Under the pieces are notes generated by a model that ran no database searches, was not told the origin of the DNA, and was given only the letters and a program-made list of their open reading frames with translations. Of a stretch of 64,000 bases of DNA, positions 25,729-34,895 are shown one piece after another; position 1 is the first letter of the stretch, and every line of letters begins with the position of its first letter. Origin of the DNA: UASB124 sp041662445 (GTDB lineage: Bacteria > Babelota > Babeliae > Babelales > RVW-14); the NCBI GenBank assembly GCA_041662445.1, contig JBAZSL010000002.1:62001-126000 (forward strand), in the 5' to 3' direction. The position numbers and the translations under genes are program-made.

Positions 25729-27468
25729 TTATAGACTATGAAGTTCAATGAGGCATGCTTCGTCTAAAAAGAGAGCAAGTATATTTATGTCGGGACGGTA
25801 ATATCCCGGCTTAAAAATGAACTCTATGTCCGATATCTTATCGTTGGTCTGTTGATGAATGATGGTGTGGTCGATATAAAAGTGTTTTTGTTCGGCCAAA
25901 AGCTCCTCTCCTGGCTTGAGCGAAAATGTAACCAATTCACGACTGCGTGAAACAAAGCGCAGGCCATCTTTAGTTTTTATAATATCAATGAGCGTGCAGG
26001 CCCTGTGGGCTTCAATCTGAGTAGAGATAGTGAGGCCCGCACAAAAATATAACGGGCGGGTAAGCCCTATGCCATACAGATGTATGGCCTGAATGAGTCC
26101 TGTGGCTGTCAGTGGGCTGGGGGCATTAAAAACAAAAAGGGGCGTTCGCTGGTATTTTGTTCCATTGATATTTCTGAAGTTACGCAGTGTTGTGGTGATG
26201 CGACAAGGAGTTTTCATGATGGAATGCATGCTTTGTATTACATGAACGCCATTGATGCTTATCGATACTACAAGTACTCCGTAGATAAGGCCGCGTACAA
26301 GATTGTTTCTCGTGCTGCTTGAGAAGTGTATGAGGCATGCGAGTGCGAGCGCGCAGAATGGTAGCCCCTCATAAGCAAACCGATATCCACCATAGGACGT
26401 AAACAATAATGGCCATAACAACGCAAGTATTGAAAAAATCGCGAAGATTATAAATTTTTTCTGAGTATTGGTTATGAATAATGCGGTAACGGTTAAGAGT
26501 ATGATTGCCTTGATTACGCGATAAAGCGTGAGCATAGTATGGCGACAAAAAAAGTCGTATGTACTCCAGGGAAACCATTGGCACCAGAAAAAATCATAAA
26601 GAAATTGTGCGAACTTCCCGAGGATGGCATAGGCGGATTGGCGTATACCAGTGATGATTATTGTTGGGTGGGAGATGGTAAATGCTTGTTGCGAACAGGC
26701 CATTGTTCGCATAGTAATGTAGAGGAGGGTGATTATGACGCAAGCAGTTAATAGCCTGCAATGGTGCTTGGCCGTCGATGTGCTGTTATTACTTCTGAAG
26801 ATCACTAATGCCAACACGATAATGAGAGGCAGAATCAAAAATGTTTCACGCATGAGAAGACTGGATAAAAATAACATGCATACAAGCCCATATGTACGTA
26901 ACTGGGGTTTTTGCCTGTTTCTGATCCATACAAGAAATGCTGCAAGCATTAAGAAAAGTGTTATTTGATGCTGTTGCATATCAATTTTGCCAAGCCAGCC
27001 ATAGAGAAGTTGATGAAAGGCAAAAAAGAGTGAGCACAAAAATGATAATACTATATCGCTTGTGATAAGCATGAGCAGGTACATGATAGTGGCAGCATTG
27101 AGTGCATGTACGATGATAATAAATATAAAATAGGCGTATGATTCAAGCCCAAACGCGTTGAATTGAAGGGTGTGTAAGACAAGAAATAGGGGCCTGTAGT
27201 ACGTAGTCGTTTGAGTGTAGTCTTGGGTGGGTAAATTTTTAATAAGCGAAAAAGAGGAGAGGTTGCAGACGTTCCCGTTGATAAAAAAGTCCCAGAGATC
27301 TCTTAACGATTTACACTGGGAAATTCGAAGCACAAGTCCATAATCCTCACCATCAAAAAACCATTCTGGGCACGATAACAGGTACGTGGTAACAACAATG
27401 ACAAAAAGCAACAATGCGCTCAGTAAAATTTTGTAACGATGCGTTAACGTGTGTGTAGTGTTGAGCAT
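25729..27468 (-). CDS. Multispanning GT-C-like membrane protein, paralogue 1
   Basis: 579 residues with about ten to twelve hydrophobic segments. After the first segment comes an acidic pair in WFFDGEDYGLV, then a loop, then YYRPLFLVLHTLQFNAFG and HALNAATIMYLL. This arrangement (short N-terminal segment, acidic DD/ED motif in the first outer loop, YRP, HALNA) is shared with the two genes to its right, so the three are paralogues. It fits the GT-C fold (PMT/ArnT class), which uses lipid-phosphate sugars at the outer face of the inner membrane. The GtrB/DPM-like enzymes at 1-303 and 58031-59017 could supply such donors. Donor and acceptor unknown. Confidence 0.65.
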   Translation of the reverse strand: MLNTTHTLTHRYKILLSALLLFVIVVTTYLLSCPEWFFDGEDYGLVLRISQCKSLRDLWDFFINGNVCNLSSFSLIKNLPTQDYTQTTTYYRPLFLVLHTLQFNAFGLESYAYFIFIIIVHALNAATIMYLLMLITSDIVLSFLCSLFFAFHQLLYGWLGKIDMQQHQITLFLMLAAFLVWIRNRQKPQLRTYGLVCMLFLSSLLMRETFLILPLIIVLALVIFRSNNSTSTAKHHCRLLTACVIITLLYITMRTMACSQQAFTISHPTIIITGIRQSAYAILGKFAQFLYDFFWCQWFPWSTYDFFCRHTMLTLYRVIKAIILLTVTALFITNTQKKFIIFAIFSILALLWPLLFTSYGGYRFAYEGLPFCALALACLIHFSSSTRNNLVRGLIYGVLVVSISINGVHVIQSMHSIMKTPCRITTTLRNFRNINGTKYQRTPLFVFNAPSPLTATGLIQAIHLYGIGLTRPLYFCAGLTISTQIEAHRACTLIDIIKTKDGLRFVSRSRELVTFSLKPGEELLAEQKHFYIDHTIIHQQTNDKISDIEFIFKPGYYRPDINILALFLDEACLIELHSL

Positions 27469-27481
27469 AAGGTGTTATGTT

Positions 27482-29275
27482 TCACAAAGTTTTGAATAGA
27501 CCATGTACAGCATCCCACGCTAAAAAACAGGGATTCTCCTTGATGAGTTGTCTCTCGATATGAATCGTGAAATCTTGGACGCCCTCTTGCGTAATAAAAT
27601 ATATTTTATCTGGTTTATGAATATGGTAATGAACCCCTTCTGGGGTTGGCGTAATGGTCGCGAAATTTTCATTGTAATAATCACTACTTACATTGCGCCA
27701 TGTTGATGGCGTAACAATGTGTGCTCCAATTTGAACAAATGCCGCTGCAGGGGTTGTATAAATTACCGCAGCGGCATTATTGAGCATGGCGCGTATAATG
27801 TCGGTCGGCTGATCACCAAGGCCATCCATGGGATAAGAGAGAAGGTACAGCGGCTTGTTCCTGATGCCAGGATAGTTTGTGAGGTTATGTAATGCCTGAG
27901 CAACAACATGCATTTTGCGCTCGCGATGTTGCATATTGTCGAGCGTAAGCACCATGAAAAAAACAACTGCGATGGGGAGGAGCCCGAACCCTATTTTTTT
28001 GAAGTGTTGTAGTGGTAGTGGTGCCCACTGAAAGCATCCAATAAAAAATAAAAGAATAAACGGAAGTGCTTCATAGATATAACGAGGGCTGTAGCAACCA
28101 ACATATGCCGGCCAGAGCATGAGGGTTGCGCTTATCAAAAAACAAGTTAAAAATTTTTTTCGTGTGTTCGTGACAAAAAGCCACATAAAAAGTGTAATTA
28201 AAATCGCCAGAAGAGCTCCACGAAGTATCGGATGACCCCATGGCAACCATGAGAGCCAGAAGGCATCATAGAGAAAGACTAAGCCCTCGTTGAATTTTGT
28301 TCGAAAGAATAGCGCAAGGGATGGCGAAGTGGTTGTTACAAAATGCAGCGGAAAGAGTGACACCCTGAGAAGTAAAAATGAAATTGCGATGATCCAGAAA
28401 CCAGCTGCTTTTTTGATCGCGCACCACAGGCTGTTTCTATTGTCATAGACATATGTACCAAGTGTGATGATTGCCGGAAATACTAGTGATGATTCTCGTG
28501 TAAAAAGTGAGCATGCAAACAACCAACAGGAGAGCGCATAGGGCCATATGTGTTGCTGATCTAGATATCTTTTGTAAAAAATTAATGCGCCGAGTATACA
28601 TGACACGCTGACATAATAATGAAGATTGACGATTGCCCCAAAGCGATAGCCTATTTGAGGATGAAACGCGAAAAGCAGCGCGGCACAAAGTGCGGGTAGG
28701 AGTGATGTGAGCCATGAAAAAATCAAAACGAGCAAAGAAGTATTAAGTGCATGAAAAAATACGTTACACAAAAAATATCCATAGGCATTAAGGCCAAAGA
28801 GCCAATATTGAAGTGTTATAAAAATGAGATACACCGGTCGGTAATAGGCATTAAAGAACGTAATTGTTGCTTGTTGGTGCGGTAGATTTGACGGGCCTAG
28901 AGCTTGGTTGATGTGACCGTTAATGAAAAAATAAAAAAGCTGGCGCCATGTTTTGGTTACAAATCCAATGTACGCGCCGCCAAAATCATCGCAGCCGTTA
29001 AACCACCAATGAGTAAAAGGGATGCCGAGAATGCAAAAGACAAACACGCCGGCCAGCGTTGCTATGATGATTGGTGGTTTTGTGGTGTGTGAAAATTTAA
29101 TTCCGTTCGTGGTGAGTGTCCTCCGAAGCTTTAGCGTAGGAGGATGTATCGAACCATGAACACCATAAATTTTTTTGAGTTCATCCTTCGATACTTTTTG
29201 CTTCGCTTTGCTACGCAAAAAACTCAGGACGAACGGGATGTGAAAAATTTTGCCTATTTGAGTGCATTTAGCCAT
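27482..29275 (-). CDS. Multispanning GT-C-like membrane protein, paralogue 2, with a repeat-derived N-terminus
   Basis: 597 residues. From residue about 67 it matches its paralogues: first membrane segment, then ILGIPFTHWWFNGCDDFG with the acidic pair, AYYRPVYLIFITLQYWLFG, FHALNTSLLVLIF and LFAFHPQIGYRFG. The first 60-odd residues, basic and hydrophilic, are encoded by the imperfect palindromic element at 29103-29236 and have no counterpart in the paralogues. Either the ORF starts at ATG 29275 and translates through the element, or the original start was displaced by it. No good alternative ATG lies between the element and the first membrane segment. Confidence 0.65.
   Translation of the reverse strand: MAKCTQIGKIFHIPFVLSFLRSKAKQKVSKDELKKIYGVHGSIHPPTLKLRRTLTTNGIKFSHTTKPPIIIATLAGVFVFCILGIPFTHWWFNGCDDFGGAYIGFVTKTWRQLFYFFINGHINQALGPSNLPHQQATITFFNAYYRPVYLIFITLQYWLFGLNAYGYFLCNVFFHALNTSLLVLIFSWLTSLLPALCAALLFAFHPQIGYRFGAIVNLHYYVSVSCILGALIFYKRYLDQQHIWPYALSCWLFACSLFTRESSLVFPAIITLGTYVYDNRNSLWCAIKKAAGFWIIAISFLLLRVSLFPLHFVTTTSPSLALFFRTKFNEGLVFLYDAFWLSWLPWGHPILRGALLAILITLFMWLFVTNTRKKFLTCFLISATLMLWPAYVGCYSPRYIYEALPFILLFFIGCFQWAPLPLQHFKKIGFGLLPIAVVFFMVLTLDNMQHRERKMHVVAQALHNLTNYPGIRNKPLYLLSYPMDGLGDQPTDIIRAMLNNAAAVIYTTPAAAFVQIGAHIVTPSTWRNVSSDYYNENFATITPTPEGVHYHIHKPDKIYFITQEGVQDFTIHIERQLIKENPCFLAWDAVHGLFKTL
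29103..29236. repeat. Imperfect palindromic element (REP/MITE-like), about 134 bp
   Basis: The element is bounded by exact 8-bp inverted termini, CCGTTCGT (29103-29110) and ACGAACGG (29229-29236). Inside, TCCTCC and GGAGGA (29120-29144 region) flank one hairpin, and TTTTTGC and GCAAAAA (29195-29221 region) flank a second one. Words such as CCTTCGA and TCAGGACGAACGG are characteristic of dispersed intergenic palindromes of many bacteria. On the - strand it is read as residues about 13-57 of the GT-C paralogue 2. I found no second copy in this window, so copy number elsewhere is unknown. Confidence 0.7.
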
Positions 29276-29289
29276 AAGTATTAAACATG

Positions 29290-30753
29290 TTATATGTTTG
29301 ATCCAATCACAAATTTATGACGCTTGTCATCCCAGGTAATAATGAGCGGTTTTTCTCGTGCGATCTCTGAAGGCAATGTAGTGCCGCCAATTTGGAAAAC
29401 TGGCTTACTATCGTCATTACGGAGCATCCAGACTGCTTGCGATGTTCCCTGGCCAAACCAATGGGATGGTATGTCGACAAAACAGAGACTGCGTCCTCTG
29501 GTAACCGGTGTGGCGACAAGTTGTTTGAACGCCGTTGTAATCATATGCAACGTCTTTTCGCGTTGCGCCATGTGGTGAACCAAAAATCCTGCATTCCAGA
29601 TGACAAAAATCCAGCAGATCACCATCCACCTGGTGCGCATGCGATCAATAATCAGTGCTGCACTGGTTATCAAAAGTGGTAATGCCATATAGATATAGCG
29701 TGGTTGAAAATGCATGAGAATTGCTGGCCAACTGAATAAGGGGATACTGCAGAATAAAAAGAGAATGTATTTTTTGTAGGGGCTATGGAGGCAAAATATT
29801 CCAAGCGAGGCACAGGCACATGCGATGAGCAAACCCTTGAATACTTGATGGTTGAGGGGAAGCCACGAAAATCCTAAAAATTCGTTACCGTAACTTACTG
29901 CATCATAAAATCGTGAAGCGATGCGTGTGATGAATGATTGCCAGGTTGGTTGGAAGGTGAGGGTTCCCGTTTGTGCCGTGAGTGGGTAGAGGTAGAGACG
30001 TATGGTGAGATAACAGAGATTGATCAACCAAAAGCCACTAGAAAGTCTTAACGCTTTGTGTAGTTTTGTTTTCCATGAATGTGCTGCATCTTGAGTTGTC
30101 TGGTACATGTAAAATGCACCCACGAGCCAAAGTGGCAAAAAAATAGTTTGTTCTTTGAGTAGAAGATTAAGTGCATACAGCAGGCATCCTAAAAGATAAA
30201 AGAAAAAATTTTGCGTTCTGAGATACTCCAAAAGTGCATATATGAGCATGAATAAAACAAATAACTCGATAAAGTACGTTTGTGCGCTCGTCCAGCCAAA
30301 CCAGATCCATAAACTTGGATGAAAACCAAAGTATGCAGCGGCCAAAAATGCTGTTGAGGTGGTGACACACAAACTAAGGAGATTGAAAAACGCTACGGCA
30401 TTGAGTGCATGAAAGCATGCGCTTACCAGGAGAAAGCCATAAGGCGTTGTACCAAAAATACAATATTGTAAGTAGTAATACACAAATGACATAGGACGAT
30501 AAAGGCCTTGAAAAAATGCCTGATCTGGAGGGGTAACATTGCAGGGTATGCATACTTTCTCGCTATTACCTTCGGTGAAGAAAGCGCATAAATTTGACCA
30601 GCTTTTGATAATGCAATGATATATATTTCCCCAGTCATCAGTCTTGAATCCCCAATGTGTGAATGGAATTCCAAGAATACAAAAGATGAGAAGAAAAAGC
30701 ATGATGCTGAGGATGAGTTTAGCGTGAGCTGTGCATAAATTTTTGAGGCTCAT
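29290..30753 (-). CDS. Multispanning GT-C-like membrane protein, paralogue 3
   Basis: 487 residues. The N-terminus MSLKNLCTAHAKLIL leads to the first membrane segment, then ILGIPFTHWGFKTDDWGNIYH with the acidic pair, LYRPMSFVYYYLQYCIFG, CFHALNAVAFFNLL, YFGFHPSLWIWFGW and LLLKEQTIFLPLW. FGFHP and the KE pair after it also occur in other GT-C-like and TMTC-like proteins. A longer frame begins 10 codons earlier, but AAAGG 8 bases before ATG 30753 decides the start. It overlaps the end of the transketolase subunit gene by 35 bases. Likely an inner-membrane glycosyltransferase. Confidence 0.66.
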   Translation of the reverse strand: MSLKNLCTAHAKLILSIMLFLLIFCILGIPFTHWGFKTDDWGNIYHCIIKSWSNLCAFFTEGNSEKVCIPCNVTPPDQAFFQGLYRPMSFVYYYLQYCIFGTTPYGFLLVSACFHALNAVAFFNLLSLCVTTSTAFLAAAYFGFHPSLWIWFGWTSAQTYFIELFVLFMLIYALLEYLRTQNFFFYLLGCLLYALNLLLKEQTIFLPLWLVGAFYMYQTTQDAAHSWKTKLHKALRLSSGFWLINLCYLTIRLYLYPLTAQTGTLTFQPTWQSFITRIASRFYDAVSYGNEFLGFSWLPLNHQVFKGLLIACACASLGIFCLHSPYKKYILFLFCSIPLFSWPAILMHFQPRYIYMALPLLITSAALIIDRMRTRWMVICWIFVIWNAGFLVHHMAQREKTLHMITTAFKQLVATPVTRGRSLCFVDIPSHWFGQGTSQAVWMLRNDDSKPVFQIGGTTLPSEIAREKPLIITWDDKRHKFVIGSNI

Positions 30754-31660
30754 ACGAAAACCTTTGCATAATAGCTGATGCAATACGATCTGGAGTTAAT
30801 CCATACAGCTGCTTGAGCTCGTTGCGTGACCCGCATTCATGTTCATAACAATCTGGAATGCCAAATGCTTGAAAAGTAATTGGTGAGCCTTTCTCACATA
30901 AAAGATGCGCCACTGCTTGCCCTAGCCCGCCGATAACTGAATGTTCTTCGATGGTAAAGACAGAGCGTAGGCTTTTGGCGCTGAAAAAATTATGATCAAG
31001 TGGCTTTATGGTATGGACGCTTGCAAGACCGAAATTTACACCTTTTTGACTAAGAATCTGTTGAACTTGATAACCAAGATCTAAAGCATTACCTGTTGCC
31101 ATAATGTAGTGTTCCTGATGGCTGACGAGATCTGCGATAGATCCAAGTGAAAGTGTGTAATTGGTAATTGGCAAGAGTTCTTCTTTGTTTGAGAGTCGTA
31201 CAAATACGGGACATTGGCAGGTATCGATCTGCGGTAAAAGTGTCCCCAATTCATACTGTGTGGCCGGCGCGACAACCGTCATGTTTGGCACTGATCGCAT
31301 AATTGCTATATCTTCGATTGCATGATGAGTTGCTCCTTCTGCACCATAAACAAATCCGCCACCAGCTCCAATGAGTTTGACGGGAAGCTTTTGATAACAA
31401 AGATCAATACGGATCTGTTCAAAACAGCGCATGGTTAAGAATGGAATGATTGAGTAGACATAGACATTTTTTCCCGCCATGGCAAGCCCAGCGGCAACGC
31501 CAATCATGTTCTGTTCTGCAATGCCTGCGTTGATAAATCGTTCAGGAAATTTTTGTTCAAACTCTTGGGCGAAAGGAAAACCAAGGTCTCCGGTAACCAG
31601 ATAAAGATTTGGATCGATTGCAGCTTGCCGTACCATGTACGTGAAAAATGTTGCCTTCAT
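30719..31660 (-). CDS. Transketolase, C-terminal subunit (pyrimidine-binding and C domains)
   Basis: 313 residues from ATG 31660, chosen because AGGAG lies 8 bases upstream. LVTGDLGFP, RFINAGIAEQNMIGVAAGLAM with the catalytic glutamate that activates thiamine diphosphate, GGFVYGAEGATHHAIEDIAIMR and SVFTIEEHSVIGGLGQAVA are the Pyr and C domain landmarks. It needs the N-terminal half encoded next to it to bind the cofactor. Transfers a two-carbon ketol unit between sugar phosphates. Split transketolase pairs in surface-sugar loci usually make a special sugar rather than serve the pentose pathway; whether that holds here is inference. Confidence 0.9.
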   Translation of the reverse strand: MKATFFTYMVRQAAIDPNLYLVTGDLGFPFAQEFEQKFPERFINAGIAEQNMIGVAAGLAMAGKNVYVYSIIPFLTMRCFEQIRIDLCYQKLPVKLIGAGGGFVYGAEGATHHAIEDIAIMRSVPNMTVVAPATQYELGTLLPQIDTCQCPVFVRLSNKEELLPITNYTLSLGSIADLVSHQEHYIMATGNALDLGYQVQQILSQKGVNFGLASVHTIKPLDHNFFSAKSLRSVFTIEEHSVIGGLGQAVAHLLCEKGSPITFQAFGIPDCYEHECGSRNELKQLYGLTPDRIASAIMQRFSYEPQKFMHSSR

Positions 31661-32499
31661 ATACAAAGCTCCTGTTGTGCTTGTGCGTATTGATCCGGTT
31701 TAAGCGAGCGATAGTGCCATTCCAACTTGTCTTGTGCGAATGAAAGCCCCTTTCCTAAGACAGTGTGAGCAATAATGACTGAAGGGGTAGTATGCGTGCT
31801 ACAGCTGTTGATGCTTTGTGTAAGCGCATTGTAATCATGTCCATCGATTGCACAGGTACAACAACCAAATGCTTTGAATTTATCTTCTAAGGGAAGTGGA
31901 TCGATAGCTTGTGTGCGATTCAATGCCTGCAAGTTATTGGCATCGATGATGACGATGAGGTTGTTAAGCGCAAACCGTGAGGCCATCGTGAGCGCTTCCC
32001 AGTTTGATCCTTCCTGACATTCGCCATCTCCCATAATGACGTAAACACGTGATAAGCGTTGATCGTCCTGTGCTGCACGGGCAAGTCCAACACCAAGAGA
32101 AAGTCCATGGCCAAGCGATCCCGTGCTTGCTTCAACACCATGGCGAATACTGCGCATGGGATGTCCTGCTAATATGCCGTGGTGAAATTTTTTAAGAAGC
32201 ATATCGCGTTCAATAAGGCCGACAGAACCAAGTGTTGCATAAAGGGCTGCCGCCCCATGCCCTTTGCTCAAAATGACGTAATCGCGATGAGGACTTTGTT
32301 GTTGTATGAGCTCGATATTAAGGACTTGATGATAAAGAACAACCAAAATGTCGATGAGTGAAAAGCAACTCCCCAGGTGTGAGCTTTGTGTATGGGTAAG
32401 CATTTCAATAATATCTAAACGACATAAGCGTGCGACTTCTTGAAGATGTTCAAATGTTGGGCGTGGAGTGTTTCGGTTGGTAGTTTGTGTTTGTGTCAT
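31657..32499 (-). CDS. Transketolase, N-terminal subunit (thiamine diphosphate-binding)
   Basis: 280 residues. The thiamine diphosphate/metal motif is GDGECQEGSNWEALTMASRF ... NLIVIIDANNLQ; YVILSKGHGAAALYATL and GSLGHGLSLGVGLA are further landmarks. The open frame continues 73 codons upstream, but ATG 32499 (AAGGA 5 bases away) gives the normal family start TFEHLQEVARLCRLDIIEML. The TQTQTTNRN stretch before it is a short linker. Overlaps the C-terminal subunit gene by 4 bases and the upstream epimerase gene by 50 bases, so all three are coupled. Confidence 0.9.
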   Translation of the reverse strand: MTQTQTTNRNTPRPTFEHLQEVARLCRLDIIEMLTHTQSSHLGSCFSLIDILVVLYHQVLNIELIQQQSPHRDYVILSKGHGAAALYATLGSVGLIERDMLLKKFHHGILAGHPMRSIRHGVEASTGSLGHGLSLGVGLARAAQDDQRLSRVYVIMGDGECQEGSNWEALTMASRFALNNLIVIIDANNLQALNRTQAIDPLPLEDKFKAFGCCTCAIDGHDYNALTQSINSCSTHTTPSVIIAHTVLGKGLSFAQDKLEWHYRSLKPDQYAQAQQELCI

Positions 32500-33457
32500 T
32501 GGTATCCTTGTGTTCATAACTTGATATGTGCTGCGCAAACCATACAAGCGATGCTGCAAGTCCCTCGCGGAGTGTGAAGCGTGGTGACCATCCTGTGGCA
32601 GCTTGCGTGTGTGCGCTGTCAGCTTGCCATGAGCGTGGCTCCCATGGACGAGGGGCGCTCGTGCCCCAGTGGACATCCAATGTTTTACCCACGCATTCTT
32701 CAATGATAGCAATAACACCGCCTATTGAAGATTGTGTTCCGGTGCCGCCATTCAAAATGTACATGCCACGAGGTGGTCTTTGCGCAATGGCATCGTAAAG
32801 AGCAACCATGTCTTCAATGTAAATAAAGTCGCGTACTGAATGTTGTGACGACAGATTGATTGATGTGTTTCGTAGTGCATTGACTAAAATAGTAGGTATA
32901 AGCCGTGTGGGCATTTCATAATTACCATAGACTGAAAATGGACGAACGGTGTAGACCGGAAGTTTGTTAAAGAGAGCTTCCTTGAGGCAAAACTGCGTTG
33001 CGGCCGCTTTGGCAACGCCATAATCACTGACTGGTTCAAGGAGTGTGTTTTCATTCATGGGCGTATCTTTGATCCCATATTCCGATGAACTACCCGTATT
33101 GATAAAGCATGCAAATCCGACAGCTTTGCAAGCATTGAGCAGATTAATCGTTCCGTAAAAATTAACGTCATAAATAGTTTTCTGATCATTTTGGTGTGGC
33201 ATGCCACCGTAGGATGCTAAATGGAAGATATGTGTTGGTTGTATGGTGTGCACAAGATTTTGTATGCAAACATGGTCGGTAAGACTTGATTCATGGATGT
33301 GCACATGGTTCATTACCGGCTGCAATCGCCATAGATTCGAATTCTTTTCAACAAGCACATGAAGCTTGGTATAGCCGTCACGTATGAATTTGTGTACGAG
33401 GTTAGCACCGATAAATCCGGCGCCGCCAGTAATAAAAATGGGTGTTGTTTGATGCAT
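32450..33457 (-). CDS. NAD-dependent nucleotide-sugar epimerase/dehydratase
   Basis: 335 residues, extended SDR family: FITGGAGFIGANLVHKF (NAD-binding), FHLASYGGMPHQNDQ, NTGSSSEYGIKDTPM and SDYGVAKAAATQFCLK with the catalytic Tyr and Lys. YGNYEMPTRLIPTI and RDFIYIEDMVALYDAI follow. Close to UDP-glucose/GalNAc epimerases and CDP-type dehydratases; exact substrate cannot be called. Start ATG 33457 has GAGGAG 9 bases upstream; the frame itself opens 32 codons earlier. It leads a - strand operon with the split transketolase and the three GT-C-like proteins. Confidence 0.85.
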   Translation of the reverse strand: MHQTTPIFITGGAGFIGANLVHKFIRDGYTKLHVLVEKNSNLWRLQPVMNHVHIHESSLTDHVCIQNLVHTIQPTHIFHLASYGGMPHQNDQKTIYDVNFYGTINLLNACKAVGFACFINTGSSSEYGIKDTPMNENTLLEPVSDYGVAKAAATQFCLKEALFNKLPVYTVRPFSVYGNYEMPTRLIPTILVNALRNTSINLSSQHSVRDFIYIEDMVALYDAIAQRPPRGMYILNGGTGTQSSIGGVIAIIEECVGKTLDVHWGTSAPRPWEPRSWQADSAHTQAATGWSPRFTLREGLAASLVWFAQHISSYEHKDTNDTNTNYQPKHSTPNI

Positions 33458-33543
33458 GCCCCTACTCTCCTCAAGGTCTTTTCCGTGCCAAGATACCATC
33501 AATGCACGGCAAAATAAATGGCGCACATAAAAATGAAATGGTC

Positions 33544-34878
33544 TTAAGCGCAAGCTCTTAGCGATTGGGCTTCTTCTTTATAAGCGTAAATATCCATTGA
33601 TGGGCCGTGTATTTCCCTGCTGAGGTTATCTAACAAGTGTGGCGTATTACTTAGCGTAATCATCTTGAAATAAGTTTTTGGTAAAATTTCACGCAAAATA
33701 TCGGTTACTTCTTTGTATGTTTCTTGGTCAACTTTGACAGCGCATTTCATATCAAGACGTACGTGAGATTTATGTTTTTCAGCCAAAGAGCCTGCGTCTT
33801 CGAGAGCTTTTTCTGGTATTTTCCAATATGCATCAAAAAATTTAATGGTTATGTTGTTGCCATCATAAGCCATGCCAAAAACGACGCGCATGGTGGCGTC
33901 ATATTGCTTATCATTTACCATGATTGGTTGAGACGGCTCAAATGATTCGACGAGCAAAAAATTTTTCCGGTATTTTTTCCAGAACAGATAGTCTTTTTTC
34001 GATGAAGTAATTTTGATTGGATTGAGTATAAGATAAAGCGCGTACGCCAAGTGCTGTCGTTCTACAAAAATTACTCCCTTGCCACAGCATGAGTCTATTG
34101 GCTTAATTACATAGCACGCGCTAGGTATCGCAGTAATTATTTTTTGGGCCAAATGTGGCGTATATTTTTTCGAAAGTATGCAACAGCGGGGGCGGTACTT
34201 TTCTATTGATGAATCATGCGCAAAAAGAAGATGCGTAAATAATTTATTTTGTACCAATCTGCTTGTTGCATAGTCGAGAAGAATTAAATTTGGATATTTT
34301 TCTCTGAGCATATGATAATGTGCCGCTAGAAAACGTAAATCTTTTGCGATGAGAATTCCTGATAGGTCCATAATATTTGTCGGCTGATTTTGTTTGAATG
34401 TAGATATGGATTCGCTCCTATCTATGAAGTCATCGAGGGTGTCATAAAACACATTTTGTGATTGAGTGAGATGTGCAGGTGCTCTATGTGGCTTATTATA
34501 GAAATTATTTGATACAATAAAATCCCAAAAAAATCCTGATAATACATATTTTGCGTATGTTGTTGGGCGTGAAAACTGTTCGCGTGGCTTGTCTGATGTT
34601 ACGAGGAAAAGTGGAATCTTCAGTGACTGGAAAAAATCACCAAAATAAGTACACAATCTTTCTTTAGTATGAATTTCAAAATATGGTGAGAGATCGCAGT
34701 AAAATGCTTCACCAAATTCGCAAATTTTTAGATTTCCGTGATCGTACTTAAGATCTATGATAGCGAATGACACGTCAGGCGGGTATTTCTGATTGACATC
34801 TATGTTCAAATTTAGATCAAAAGCTTGTGTAGAAGTGAACAGAGTACTGGCGAAAATTAAAATTGGCATAAGGCGCAT
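33544..34878 (-). CDS. Exported ATP-grasp-like protein, paralogue 1
   Basis: 444 residues. The first 19 (MRLMPILIFASTLFTSTQA) are a signal peptide. A conserved N-terminal block follows, PPDVSFAIIDLKYDHGNLKICEFGEAFY, shared with paralogues at 34896 and 56775. The C-terminal half looks like an ATP-grasp domain: YVIKPIDSCCGKGVIFV with Lys near 259 and a glycine-rich lid, then YDATMRVVFGMAYDGN and DAYWKIPEKALEDAGSLA. ATP-grasp ligases join a carboxylate to an amine or thiol using ATP. Exported ATP-dependent ligases make no sense in a periplasm without ATP. ATG 34878 is preceded by AGAGG; the frame opens with a TTG 9 bases earlier. Confidence 0.68.
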   Translation of the reverse strand: MRLMPILIFASTLFTSTQAFDLNLNIDVNQKYPPDVSFAIIDLKYDHGNLKICEFGEAFYCDLSPYFEIHTKERLCTYFGDFFQSLKIPLFLVTSDKPREQFSRPTTYAKYVLSGFFWDFIVSNNFYNKPHRAPAHLTQSQNVFYDTLDDFIDRSESISTFKQNQPTNIMDLSGILIAKDLRFLAAHYHMLREKYPNLILLDYATSRLVQNKLFTHLLFAHDSSIEKYRPRCCILSKKYTPHLAQKIITAIPSACYVIKPIDSCCGKGVIFVERQHLAYALYLILNPIKITSSKKDYLFWKKYRKNFLLVESFEPSQPIMVNDKQYDATMRVVFGMAYDGNNITIKFFDAYWKIPEKALEDAGSLAEKHKSHVRLDMKCAVKVDQETYKEVTDILREILPKTYFKMITLSNTPHLLDNLSREIHGPSMDIYAYKEEAQSLRACA

Positions 34879-34895
34879 AGAAAACAACCTCTTTT

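Noticed and set aside
29103..29236. CRISPR repeat or insertion sequence
   Set aside because: There is only one copy, no spacer array and no transposase; an REP/MITE-like palindrome fits better.
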